This document shows, piece after piece, positions 5,631 through 11,247 of a stretch of DNA of 11,247 bases; positions within the stretch are counted from its first letter, which is position 1; each line of letters begins with the position of its first letter. The DNA is taken from the NCBI GenBank assembly GCA_013329615.1, contig DUKA01000203.1, forward strand, positions 1-11,247, in the 5' to 3' direction. Under the pieces are notes generated by a model. The model saw only the letters and a list, made by a program, of their open reading frames with translations, did no database searches and was not told the origin of the DNA. A program made the translations under genes and the position numbers. Source of the DNA: Candidatus Bathyarchaeota archaeon (GTDB lineage: Archaea > Thermoproteota > Bathyarchaeia > TCS64).

Positions 5631-7023
5631 TTAAATATCCCAAAAATAGTGCGATGCCGATCATGATCGCTTCAATGGGGTAACCCGGTATATTATCGGG
5701 GATTCTTGTGAGGGTGATCTGTACCGTGGTCGTTTGTTCGTCGGCGATCTGTGCCTCGCCTGTGTTCGTATTGTAGTCGGTCTTAGCGGCGTTTATCGTG
5801 TAGTCGCCGGTGCGGATGTCGCTGAATGTTGTGGTGCCGTCTGTGCCGGTTGTGCCTTGGAGAGGCGTCTGACCCGTTGGGGTCTTTGTCATCGTGATGG
5901 TTGCCCCATGTATCGGGGTGTTTTGGTCGTCTGTTACGGTGATTTTTAGTGTACCTGTTCTCGGCGTGATGGTTAGTGTTGTGGTTGTGCTGGTGGCGGT
6001 TTCGTGGGTCGTGTCTCCGGCCCAGATGGCCCTGATGGTGTGGCTTCCCTCGGGGGACGTGATTTGTGTGGAGTATGCGCCGTGTGTCGAGGAGGTGGTT
6101 GCTATGGTGGTCCAGCTACTACCTACGCTTTTCTGGATGGTTACTGTCGCGGAGACGTCTGCGTTTATCGTCCCTGAGACGGTGATCTGTTCGTTCTCCT
6201 TCGCGGTGGTCTTGGAGGCTGTGAGGGTTATGGTTGTTTGTGTCTTCGGTGGCGTGTAGGCGTCGTATAGTGTGGAGAGGGCGTCGGTGACCTTGTTGGT
6301 GGCTAGGTTGACGGACTCCCATGAGCGGTCGGTGAAGGCGGTGTTGGTCCAGCCGTAGTTGGCGTCCATCCAGCTTGCGGTGTATGTTCCGCCGCCGTCG
6401 AGTGTGGTGTCGAGGGCGAGTTGCCTCGCGGCGTCCCCCGCGGAGAGGGTCGTGAGGGCGCCGTCGAACTGGAGGGGTTTGATGTAGGTGGTTGAGTTGG
6501 ATGTTGTGATGCCGGTTGCGTGGTTCTCGTAGTCGCTGTGGTGGGTCTCGGCACCCCATTCGGTGGAGGCGCCCATGACGTGGCCGAAGACCGCCATGTC
6601 GGAGATGTAGTGTGCCATGGCGCCGGCGTGTTTCGCGGCCTCGGCTTGGTTGCCGGATTCGAGGTAGGCGAGTGCGGCTTGGTACTCCTCCTCGGCGCGT
6701 GTTGCGGCGGCGCCGTCTTGGAGGGTTCCCGTGGAACTGTAGTAGATGTGGTGTTTCGTCGTGTCTCCGATGCCTCCCTGAGATGGGGGGAGGTCGGGCA
6801 GCTCTGTGCCGAAGATGTAGCTGTCTAGGTTGTCGGTGATGTATTGTTTCTTCTCGGCGGGGAGCCAGTCGAGGGCGTGTTGGGCGATCCAGTCGTGTGT
6901 GCCGTAGTCGGGGTTGCTCGGGTCGGCGCTGTAGCCGCCGTTGCTCCATGCTGTGACTAGACCGATCTGGGGTGCTAGTAGTATGATGAGTAGGAAAGCG
7001 GGGATCAGGATCGCCCGTCTCAT
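5599..7023 (-). CDS. Secreted zinc-dependent phospholipase C-like protein with surface domains and C-terminal anchor
   Basis: This 474-residue exported protein has a Sec signal peptide (1-25, ending LVTA) and cleavage that would expose W26. Bacillus cereus phospholipase C uses its mature N-terminal Trp as a zinc ligand, with His14, Asp55, His69, His118, Asp122, His128, His142 and Glu146. Here W26, H43, D77, H91, H138, D142, H148, H162 and E166 match; spacing of Asp55-His69 and of the last five is identical (+14; +4, +6, +14, +4). A three-zinc phosphodiesterase site therefore appears complete. After the catalytic part (to about 255) come an Ig-like domain (262-354), a carboxypeptidase-regulatory-like domain (357-440), and a membrane segment (about 446-463) preceded by NIPGYP and followed by a basic tail. 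Mature enzyme would be anchored outside the cell. A P1/S1-type nuclease is an alternative activity. ATG 7023 has a TATA-like box 25 bases upstream. Confidence 0.8.
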   Translation of the reverse strand: MRRAILIPAFLLIILLAPQIGLVTAWSNGGYSADPSNPDYGTHDWIAQHALDWLPAEKKQYITDNLDSYIFGTELPDLPPSQGGIGDTTKHHIYYSSTGTLQDGAAATRAEEEYQAALAYLESGNQAEAAKHAGAMAHYISDMAVFGHVMGASTEWGAETHHSDYENHATGITTSNSTTYIKPLQFDGALTTLSAGDAARQLALDTTLDGGGTYTASWMDANYGWTNTAFTDRSWESVNLATNKVTDALSTLYDAYTPPKTQTTITLTASKTTAKENEQITVSGTINADVSATVTIQKSVGSSWTTIATTSSTHGAYSTQITSPEGSHTIRAIWAGDTTHETATSTTTTLTITPRTGTLKITVTDDQNTPIHGATITMTKTPTGQTPLQGTTGTDGTTTFSDIRTGDYTINAAKTDYNTNTGEAQIADEQTTTVQITLTRIPDNIPGYPIEAIMIGIALFLGYLNKNNHLKYIR

Positions 7024-7042
7024 GGATCATCATATGTGAAGA

Positions 7043-7051
7043 TATGTAAAA
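7043..7051 (-). promoter_or_regulatory. Candidate TATA box for the phospholipase C-like gene
   Basis: On the minus strand the sequence reads TTTTACATA, centred about 25 bases before ATG 7023. This implies a leaderless transcript. No Shine-Dalgarno sequence is seen. Confidence 0.45.
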
Positions 7052-7066
7052 TGTCTTGGCTTCGGT

Positions 7067-7100
7067 CGCGGTATCGGGGATGGTATTCGAACCCATGAGC
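7067..7100 (-). repeat. tRNA 3'-end-like fragment, possible attachment-site remnant
   Basis: Read on the minus strand, this contains GGGTTCGAAT, a T-loop signature, then CCATCCCCG, resembling a T-arm and 3' acceptor strand. Aligned with the 3' end of the tRNA-Ser at 8737-8820, a core of 23 bases matches at 20 positions, and both copies point the same way. No matching 5' acceptor strand or anticodon arm lies upstream, so it is not a working tRNA. One T-stem pair is A-T in tRNA-Ser but T-A here, and another pair is broken (G with A). It may thus come from a different tRNA or be long decayed. It lies in the intergenic region between the divergent phospholipase-like and catalase genes. Confidence 0.35.
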
Positions 7101-7143
7101 CTCACGAATATCAGTTTACTTCGCCTATCGAGGGCGGTTATGG

Positions 7144-7150
7144 TTTAAAT
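7144..7150 (+). promoter_or_regulatory. Candidate TATA box for the catalase gene
   Basis: TTTAAAT is centred about 38 bases before ATG 7185, predicting transcription from near 7173, immediately before the Shine-Dalgarno site. Confidence 0.5.
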
Positions 7151-7173
7151 TCGTCAATTCCAGATAACAGAAT

Positions 7174-7178
7174 GAGGT
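7174..7178 (+). promoter_or_regulatory. Shine-Dalgarno site of the catalase gene
   Basis: GAGGT ends six bases before ATG 7185, a good spacing. Most other genes in the window that head a transcript lack such a site. Confidence 0.55.
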
Positions 7179-7184
7179 TCTAAT

Positions 7185-8648
7185 ATGAGTAAAAAAGCTA
7201 AGAGGAGATTAACGACAGTCGCCGGTGCCCCGGTCCCCGACAACCAGAACGCGATGACCGCCGGCCCACGGGGCCCCATGCTGTTGCAGGACGTATGGTT
7301 CCTAGAGAAGCTGGCGCACTTCGACAGGGAGGTAATCCCAGAGAGACGGATGCACGCCAAGGGCTCAGGCGCCTACGGCACATTCACCGTGACCCACGAC
7401 ATCACGAAGTACACGAAGGCAAAAATCTTCTCCGAGATCGGCAAGAAAACCGAGATATTTGTACGCTTCTCAACAGTCGCCGGAGAGCGCGGCGCAGCCG
7501 ACGCGGAGCGCGACATCCGCGGCTTCGCCATGAAATACTACACGGAGGAGGGAAACTGGGACCTAGTCGGAAACAACACCCCAGTGTTCTTCTTCCGCGA
7601 CCCACTCAAATTCCCCGACCTAAACCACGCCGTGAAACGTGACCCGCGCACAAACATGAGGAGTGCCAAGAACAACTGGGACTTCTGGTCCTCGCTCCCC
7701 GAGGCCCTGCATCAGGTCACAATCACGATGAGCGACAGGGGCATCCCACTATCCTACAGGCACATGCACGGCTTCGGCAGTCATGCCTACAGCATGGTCA
7801 ACGCCGAGAACGAGCGCGTATGGGTAAAGTTCCACTTCGTCACACAACAGGGTATAAAGAACCTGACTGACATCGAGGCAGAACACATCATAGCATCAGA
7901 CCGCGAAAGCCACCAACGAGACCTATATCAGAGCATCGAGCGCGGCGAGCACCCCCGCTGGAAGATGTTCATACAGGTGATGACCGAGGAGCAGGCGAAG
8001 AAGATGTCGTACAACCCCTTCGACCTCACGAAGGTCTGGTACCACGGAGACTACCCCCTAAAAGAGGTCGGCGAGTTCGAGCTTAACCGCAACCCCGAAA
8101 ACTACTTCGCCGAGGTGGAGCAATCCGCCTTCAACCCCGCACACGTCATCCCCGGCATAGGCTTCTCCCCCGACAAGATGCTACAGGGCAGACTATTCTC
8201 CTACGGCGACGCGCAGCGCTACAGACTCGGCATAAACCACCACCAAATACCCGTAAACGCGCCACGGTGCCCCGTCAACAGCTACCACAGGGACGGCCAG
8301 ATGAGGGTAAACAACAACGCGGGCAGCACAATCGCGTACGAACCCAACAGCTACGGGGAGTGGCAGGAACAGCCCGACTACAAAGAACCCCCACTCGAGC
8401 TGAGCGGCGCGGCAGCCCGATGGAACTTCAGGGAGGACGACAGCGACTACTACACACAGCCGGGGAAACTGTTCCGGCTGATGAGCTCCGCGCAGCAACA
8501 GGTGTTGTTCGAGAACACGGCGCGCGCGATGGGGGCCATCCCAAAGGAGATCAAGATACGGCACATCAGGAACTGCTGGAAGGCTGACCCCGCCTATGGC
8601 AAGGGATTGGCGAAGACGCTGAAGATACCACTCGACGAGGTCAAGTAA
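7185..8648 (+). CDS. Monofunctional haem catalase, small-subunit type
   Basis: At 487 residues it has the length of small-subunit (clade 3) haem catalases such as Bacillus KatA. It breaks hydrogen peroxide into water and oxygen in the cytoplasm; there is no signal peptide. The distal haem histidine is H57 (RRMHAKGSGAYGTF), the partner asparagine N130 (VGNNTPVFFFRDP), and the proximal haem ligand Y340 (RLFSYGDAQRYRLG), so the active site is complete. The family signature SYRHMHGFGSHAYSMVN (190-206) and the NADPH/helical C-terminal part are also present without gaps. Haem catalases are patchy in archaea, and the protein reads like a bacterial enzyme, so acquisition by transfer is plausible. It stands alone on the plus strand, between a tRNA-like fragment and tRNA-Ser. 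The start ATG 7185 is supported by the Shine-Dalgarno site and the TATA box. Confidence 0.96.
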   Translation: MSKKAKRRLTTVAGAPVPDNQNAMTAGPRGPMLLQDVWFLEKLAHFDREVIPERRMHAKGSGAYGTFTVTHDITKYTKAKIFSEIGKKTEIFVRFSTVAGERGAADAERDIRGFAMKYYTEEGNWDLVGNNTPVFFFRDPLKFPDLNHAVKRDPRTNMRSAKNNWDFWSSLPEALHQVTITMSDRGIPLSYRHMHGFGSHAYSMVNAENERVWVKFHFVTQQGIKNLTDIEAEHIIASDRESHQRDLYQSIERGEHPRWKMFIQVMTEEQAKKMSYNPFDLTKVWYHGDYPLKEVGEFELNRNPENYFAEVEQSAFNPAHVIPGIGFSPDKMLQGRLFSYGDAQRYRLGINHHQIPVNAPRCPVNSYHRDGQMRVNNNAGSTIAYEPNSYGEWQEQPDYKEPPLELSGAAARWNFREDDSDYYTQPGKLFRLMSSAQQQVLFENTARAMGAIPKEIKIRHIRNCWKADPAYGKGLAKTLKIPLDEVK

Positions 8649-8662
8649 TCCTCTGTACGCGG

Positions 8663-8684
8663 GGCCGAGGAAGCCTCGCCTTTT
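8663..8684 (+). terminator. Hairpin terminator after catalase
   Basis: CGAGG (8666-8670) and CCTCG (8674-8678) pair around a three-base loop, with an optional GG/CC extension past one bulged C. CTTTTCTT follows. It lies 18 bases past the catalase stop codon. Confidence 0.5.
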
Positions 8685-8736
8685 CTTCCACCGTTTATCA
8701 CCCTGAGTCTTAGATTCGGGTAATATTCGGTGGTGG

Positions 8737-8820
8737 CGCCGGGGAAGGGATTCGAACCCTTGGGATCGTAAGATCACCAGTTTTCAAGACTGGCGCCGTA
8801 GTCCGCTTGGCTACCCCGGC
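8737..8820 (-). tRNA. tRNA-Ser (anticodon TGA)
   Basis: The 84-base cloverleaf is complete. The acceptor stem GCCGGGG/CCCCGGC is perfect, the D-arm is GCC...GGC, and the anticodon stem CCAGT/ACTGG encloses loop CTTGAAA with anticodon TGA (bases 8786-8784). The 15-base variable arm contains GATC-TTAC-GATC, and the T-arm is AAGGG-TTCGAAT-CCCTT. A long variable arm and discriminator G are both expected for serine. CCA is encoded (8736-8734) and immediately repeated as a second CCA (8733-8731). There is no intron. A TATA-like TTTTACAG lies about 29 bases before the 5' end, so it probably has its own promoter although it also follows the RusA gene on the same strand. Confidence 0.96.
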
Positions 8821-8844
8821 CCCCGCTACACAAGGCAGAATCGA

Positions 8845-8853
8845 CTGTAAAAC
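8845..8853 (-). promoter_or_regulatory. Candidate TATA box for tRNA-Ser
   Basis: On the minus strand GTTTTACAG is centred about 29 bases before the tRNA 5' end. It is nearly the same core (TTTTACA) as the box upstream of the phospholipase C-like gene. Confidence 0.45.
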
Positions 8854-8865
8854 CTTATCGGAACC

Positions 8866-9297
8866 CTAACCAGACTCAAGAACGCCATCGATACTGACCT
8901 GCTTGCTCAGGCTGGTCACACGGATGCATACATGAGGTTCCTCCCTGCGGATGTATCTCTTCTGCGCGTTCTTCGCCACAACGAAGCGGTCGTCCTCGTA
9001 GGCGACCTCGTTCAGGGCGTCAAGCACCGCCTTCTCCAAGTTGTCGAGGTCGGGCGTCGTGGGCACCCAGACGTCCTTCCGCCGGGACTGGGGCCTCTCC
9101 ATGTAGAATATCATGGAGACCTGTATGGGTCCGGTGAGGGGGCGCTCGAAGTGCTTCTTCGCCTCCTCCTTGACGACCTTCTCCCAGACGGCGACTTTCT
9201 TCGGGGTGAAGCTCCACGTCCTCCCGCCCTTGCGCACGGTTCTGGCACGCGCCTTGGGCACCGGCTGCCCCTTCACCTCGAAGTAGACGTGCTGCAT
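8866..9297 (-). CDS. RusA-family Holliday-junction resolvase
   Basis: This 143-residue protein matches the RusA endonuclease family, which forms dimers and resolves four-way DNA junctions. It begins with FEVKGQPVPKARARTV, the usual first strand and basic loop. The acidic active site is in TPDLDNLEKAVLDALN (D83, D85, K89) followed by YEDDRFV (D102/D103), in line with Asp70, Asp72, Lys76 and Asp91 of the E. coli enzyme. The C-terminal tail of about 20 residues goes beyond the minimal domain. RusA genes are often of phage origin. Archaea normally rely on Hjc or Hje, so this may be an acquired or back-up resolvase. It lies 32 bases after the DUF1614 gene and is probably read from the same transcript; no promoter or clear Shine-Dalgarno site precedes ATG 9297. 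Confidence 0.85.
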   Translation of the reverse strand: MQHVYFEVKGQPVPKARARTVRKGGRTWSFTPKKVAVWEKVVKEEAKKHFERPLTGPIQVSMIFYMERPQSRRKDVWVPTTPDLDNLEKAVLDALNEVAYEDDRFVVAKNAQKRYIRREEPHVCIRVTSLSKQVSIDGVLESG

Positions 9298-9329
9298 GCA
9301 GCATGATACACGCGCCGCTTAGATGAGGC

Positions 9330-10085
9330 TTACCACAAGGCGAGGAACACGAGCAGCACCGAGACGATTCCTGTCAGGTAGATGCCGTCGAACGTGCCCG
9401 CGCCGCCCATGCTCACGACGGGGGCGCCGATGCCGCGTATCCGGTCGAGGTTGAGAAGATCAGCTCCAATCAACGTTCCTAGCGTCCCGCCGATGTAGGC
9501 GACCTGAGCCGGGTTGTGGAGGGGCGAGACGAAGTCGACGAGTATGGTCGCGAGCGCCGTGACGAGAGGCGGCACGATGGCCGGCGTGGCCACCCCGAGC
9601 CCCTCAACCACGTTAGCCGACTTATTCACAGCTACGGTGACCATCGCCAGCACCGCAGCAATCGCCAGATACTCGTCGACGGCGTTTCCACCCGCCTGCA
9701 CCAGCGGCATGCCGAGGAGGTAGCCCGAGACGACCACGGGCAGCACGGCGCCACCCACGTTGATCAGCACATGCGTCCTAGCCACCCCCATCCTGACGCT
9801 CGGCACACGCCACCGGACGCCGAAAGCCCTCACCTCCCTGACCGACACGATCGGCACCCTGCTCTCAAGCGTCCCAACCGGCAGATTCACAAAGCTCCCG
9901 AAGAGGCTGACGAAGAAGAAAACGCCCACCATCTGAATCGGCAGACCCAACGCGGACACGAGAAAATCGCCCACAAGCAGGAAGACGACCGAGACCGCGC
10001 ACACGAGAGCCAGCACCAGCAGTAGCAGATAAAAACCACTGACCGGGCGGAAGACCCGCCTACCCTCGTAGCCCAATTGAATCAA
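9330..10085 (-). CDS. DUF1614 polytopic membrane protein
   Basis: This 251-residue, highly hydrophobic protein has about seven membrane segments (near 17-39, 50-70, 105-125, 137-153, 163-185, 195-212 and 232-250). Motifs typical of DUF1614 are GSFVNLPV (63-70), NVGGAVLPV (109-117), YIGGTLGTLIGADLLNL (197-213) and GGAGTFDGIYLTGI (227-240). The function of this family, found mainly in archaea and some bacteria, is unknown. The first usable codon in frame is TTG 10085, because a TGA lies three codons upstream; a second TTG at 10076 is an alternative. It follows the TatD-like gene by 12 bases and precedes the rusA-type gene by 32, so it looks like the middle member of an operon. The protein is certain as a membrane protein and the family is quite sure. 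Confidence 0.8.
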   Translation of the reverse strand: MIQLGYEGRRVFRPVSGFYLLLLVLALVCAVSVVFLLVGDFLVSALGLPIQMVGVFFFVSLFGSFVNLPVGTLESRVPIVSVREVRAFGVRWRVPSVRMGVARTHVLINVGGAVLPVVVSGYLLGMPLVQAGGNAVDEYLAIAAVLAMVTVAVNKSANVVEGLGVATPAIVPPLVTALATILVDFVSPLHNPAQVAYIGGTLGTLIGADLLNLDRIRGIGAPVVSMGGAGTFDGIYLTGIVSVLLVFLALW

Positions 10086-10097
10086 GAAGAATCATTA

Positions 10098-10847
10098 TCA
10101 TACCCTGAATAGGGTTTCGGCGTTCCTAGTCGTCGCCGCCTCAACGTCCTCAATAGGTAACCCCTTCAGCCCCGCGAGGTGGCGCAGCGGCAACAGCACA
10201 TCCACCGGCTCCGAGGGCCGACTCAGGCTCTTTATCCAGACCGGCGAGTCGGTCTCGACGAGTATCCGTTCCAACGGCGCCTTCTCCATCGCCGCCCTGA
10301 GTTCGGGGTTCACTTCAACCGCGGGGGTACATGAGACGTAGTAGCCCGCGTCTATCACCCCTTCGAGGACGTCGAGAGGGCCGCTGTACCAGTGGAACAC
10401 GCCCCTGCCGGGGCCGTGCCCCTGCGCGAGGCTCAGGCAATCACCCCACGCGCCCCTGCTGTGGATCGACACAGGGAGATCGAGCCCCTTCGCCAATTCG
10501 AGCTGCGCCACGTAGAACTCCGTCTGCCTCTCCCTCTGCACCATATCCTTCCGGACCAGCTTATGCCAGTAGTCGAGGCCGATCTCCCCGACCGCGACGC
10601 AACGTGAGGCATTTGCCTTGATGAGGCGGAGGACGGCTCCGAGGTCTTGGTCGAAGAACTCGGTCGGGTGGACTCCTAGGGCGGCGTGCACGAACCCCGG
10701 GTGGCTCTCGCGGAGCCTCAACGTGCCCTCGCAGGTGGCAGCGTCGGCGCTGACCGCCACGATCCCAGACAGCCCAGCGGCCCTAGCCCTATCTACGGTA
10801 CCCTCGGGAAGATCCGCGAGGTGCGCGTGCGTGTCGAGCGGCCCCAT
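10098..10847 (-). CDS. TatD-family metal-dependent hydrolase / putative DNase
   Basis: This 249-residue TIM-barrel metalloenzyme of the TatD family has the expected two-metal residues in order: H7 and H9 (DTHAHL), E88 (VGEIGLDY), H129 (SIHSRG), H152 (FHWYSG) and D200 (VETDSP). Family members studied in bacteria and yeast are metal-dependent 3'-5' exonucleases or DNases linked to DNA repair; other activities are known, so the substrate here is open. It has no signal peptide and is of usual length (about 250-265). Gene spacing is tight: 9 bases after the amidotransferase-like gene and 12 before the DUF1614 gene. The start is ATG 10847; a GGTGAG stretch 12 bases upstream, overlapping the previous gene's end, may serve as ribosome-binding site. 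The presence of a resolvase later in the cluster makes a nucleic-acid role attractive but unproven. Confidence 0.88.
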   Translation of the reverse strand: MGPLDTHAHLADLPEGTVDRARAAGLSGIVAVSADAATCEGTLRLRESHPGFVHAALGVHPTEFFDQDLGAVLRLIKANASRCVAVGEIGLDYWHKLVRKDMVQRERQTEFYVAQLELAKGLDLPVSIHSRGAWGDCLSLAQGHGPGRGVFHWYSGPLDVLEGVIDAGYYVSCTPAVEVNPELRAAMEKAPLERILVETDSPVWIKSLSRPSEPVDVLLPLRHLAGLKGLPIEDVEAATTRNAETLFRV

Positions 10848-10856
10848 CTGCTTCGC

Positions 10857-11247
10857 CTACTCACCCGAGGCCCAGGAGACCATGCGTCTCCAGAGCGTCG
10901 TGTAGCCCTCCCACTCGGCGAAGCCGCGCGGGCACCAGTGGGGGCCTATGTCACTCGTCCACGACACGACGCGCCCCTCGCTGTGCTCCCCCACCACTAG
11001 CAGGGGGTCGTTGCCCACCGTGGCGAGCACATCCGCCTCGCTCTTGGCGATTACCCTGTTATAGCCGAGAAGGTGGGGCCAAGTGCCGGGGAGCCCCCTC
11101 GTTATCGGGTGGGCCTTACGTGTCTTCTTCGGCTCGACGCCCTCGGGGCACTCGACGCGGTCATCGTACGGCAGCATCTCCACAGGGAGAGCCTCTTCCA
11201 CGGAGGAGCCGTGGTACCTCGCCACGCCGTTGATGCCCTGGTAGCTC
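10857..11247 (-). CDS. Putative glutamine-amidotransferase-like protein (PF07090 type), N-terminus outside window
   Basis: The frame is open to the window edge, giving the C-terminal 130 or so residues. A GTG at 11225 could be read as a start, but the preceding codons (SYQGING) continue the expected family sequence, so the gene is judged to run on. The segments ARYHGSSVEEALPVEMLPYDDRVE, as pattern GxARxHG...EEALPVE.LPYDDRVE, and then HPITRGL, LLGYNRVIAK, DPLLVVGEHSEGRVVSWTSDIGPHW and EWEGYTTLWRRMV resemble the PF07090 putative glutamine amidotransferases. Their biochemical role is unclear. The catalytic cysteine region, if any, lies outside the window. It is the first visible gene of the minus-strand cluster, ending 9 bases before the TatD-like gene. 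Confidence 0.7.
   Translation of the reverse strand, partial: SYQGINGVARYHGSSVEEALPVEMLPYDDRVECPEGVEPKKTRKAHPITRGLPGTWPHLLGYNRVIAKSEADVLATVGNDPLLVVGEHSEGRVVSWTSDIGPHWCPRGFAEWEGYTTLWRRMVSWASGE

Noticed and set aside
6119..7105. Long arginine- and histidine-rich frame on the minus strand, 328 codons
   Set aside because: It runs out of frame within the phospholipase C-like gene, has a composition typical of a shifted GC-rich frame, and shows no domain or signal peptide.
7060..7150. Complete tRNA gene on the minus strand
   Set aside because: Only a T-loop and a 3' acceptor-like strand are visible. No complementary 5' acceptor strand, D-arm or anticodon arm can be folded upstream, and one T-stem pair is broken.
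9516..10025. Plus-strand frame of 169 codons opposite the DUF1614 gene
   Set aside because: It is an antisense shadow of a clear membrane protein; its sequence is dominated by His, Arg and Asp repeats with no recognisable fold.
11223..11225. GTG 11225 as the true start of the amidotransferase-like gene
   Set aside because: The codons just upstream remain open to the window edge and continue family-like sequence, so the gene most likely extends beyond the window.
1..11247. CRISPR array, transposon ends, rRNA, integrase
   Set aside because: No regularly spaced direct repeats, terminal inverted repeats, transposase or recombinase motifs, or rRNA-like sequence were found on reading both strands.

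Overview
The window looks like chromosomal DNA of an archaeon, most likely a Thermoproteota lineage such as Bathyarchaeia; the phylum is an inference. The archaeal signs are A/T-rich TATA-like boxes about 25-31 bases before most start codons, leaving almost no leader; strong Shine-Dalgarno sites only for a coupled gene and the catalase; a DUF1614 membrane protein; a receiver-only response regulator beside a PAS/GAF histidine kinase; and a surface protein with a C-terminal membrane anchor. The DNA is GC-rich, with A/T-rich intergenic islands.

Plus strand, 1-2668: the C-terminal end of an ACT-domain protein, then four genes that each appear to have their own promoter. These are an ECF-transporter S component, a metal-dependent amidohydrolase of the ACMSD/amidohydro_2 type, a small four-helix membrane protein resembling DUF420, and an ArsR-type metal-sensing repressor with two cysteine clusters. 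Plus strand, 2830-5597: a two-gene signalling unit. A large soluble histidine kinase begins with a receiver-like domain that has lost its phospho-accepting aspartate. It is translationally coupled to a small intact receiver protein.

The receiver gene converges, one base apart, with a minus-strand gene at 5599-7023. That gene encodes a secreted, membrane-anchored protein with what appears to be the complete nine-residue zinc site of bacterial phospholipase C, followed by Ig-like and carboxypeptidase-regulatory-like domains. A bacterial-type haem catalase (7185-8648) follows on the plus strand. It lies between an intact minus-strand tRNA-Ser(TGA) and a tRNA 3'-end-like fragment in the same orientation. 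This layout resembles insertion at a tRNA 3' end, although no integrase is present and the fragment differs from the tRNA at several positions.

The right-hand part (8866-11247) is a tight minus-strand cluster: a putative glutamine-amidotransferase-like protein cut by the window edge, a TatD-family metallohydrolase, a DUF1614 membrane protein and a RusA-type Holliday-junction resolvase. tRNA-Ser lies just downstream. No CRISPR array, transposase, integrase or rRNA was seen, and no gene-free stretch exceeds 300 bases.
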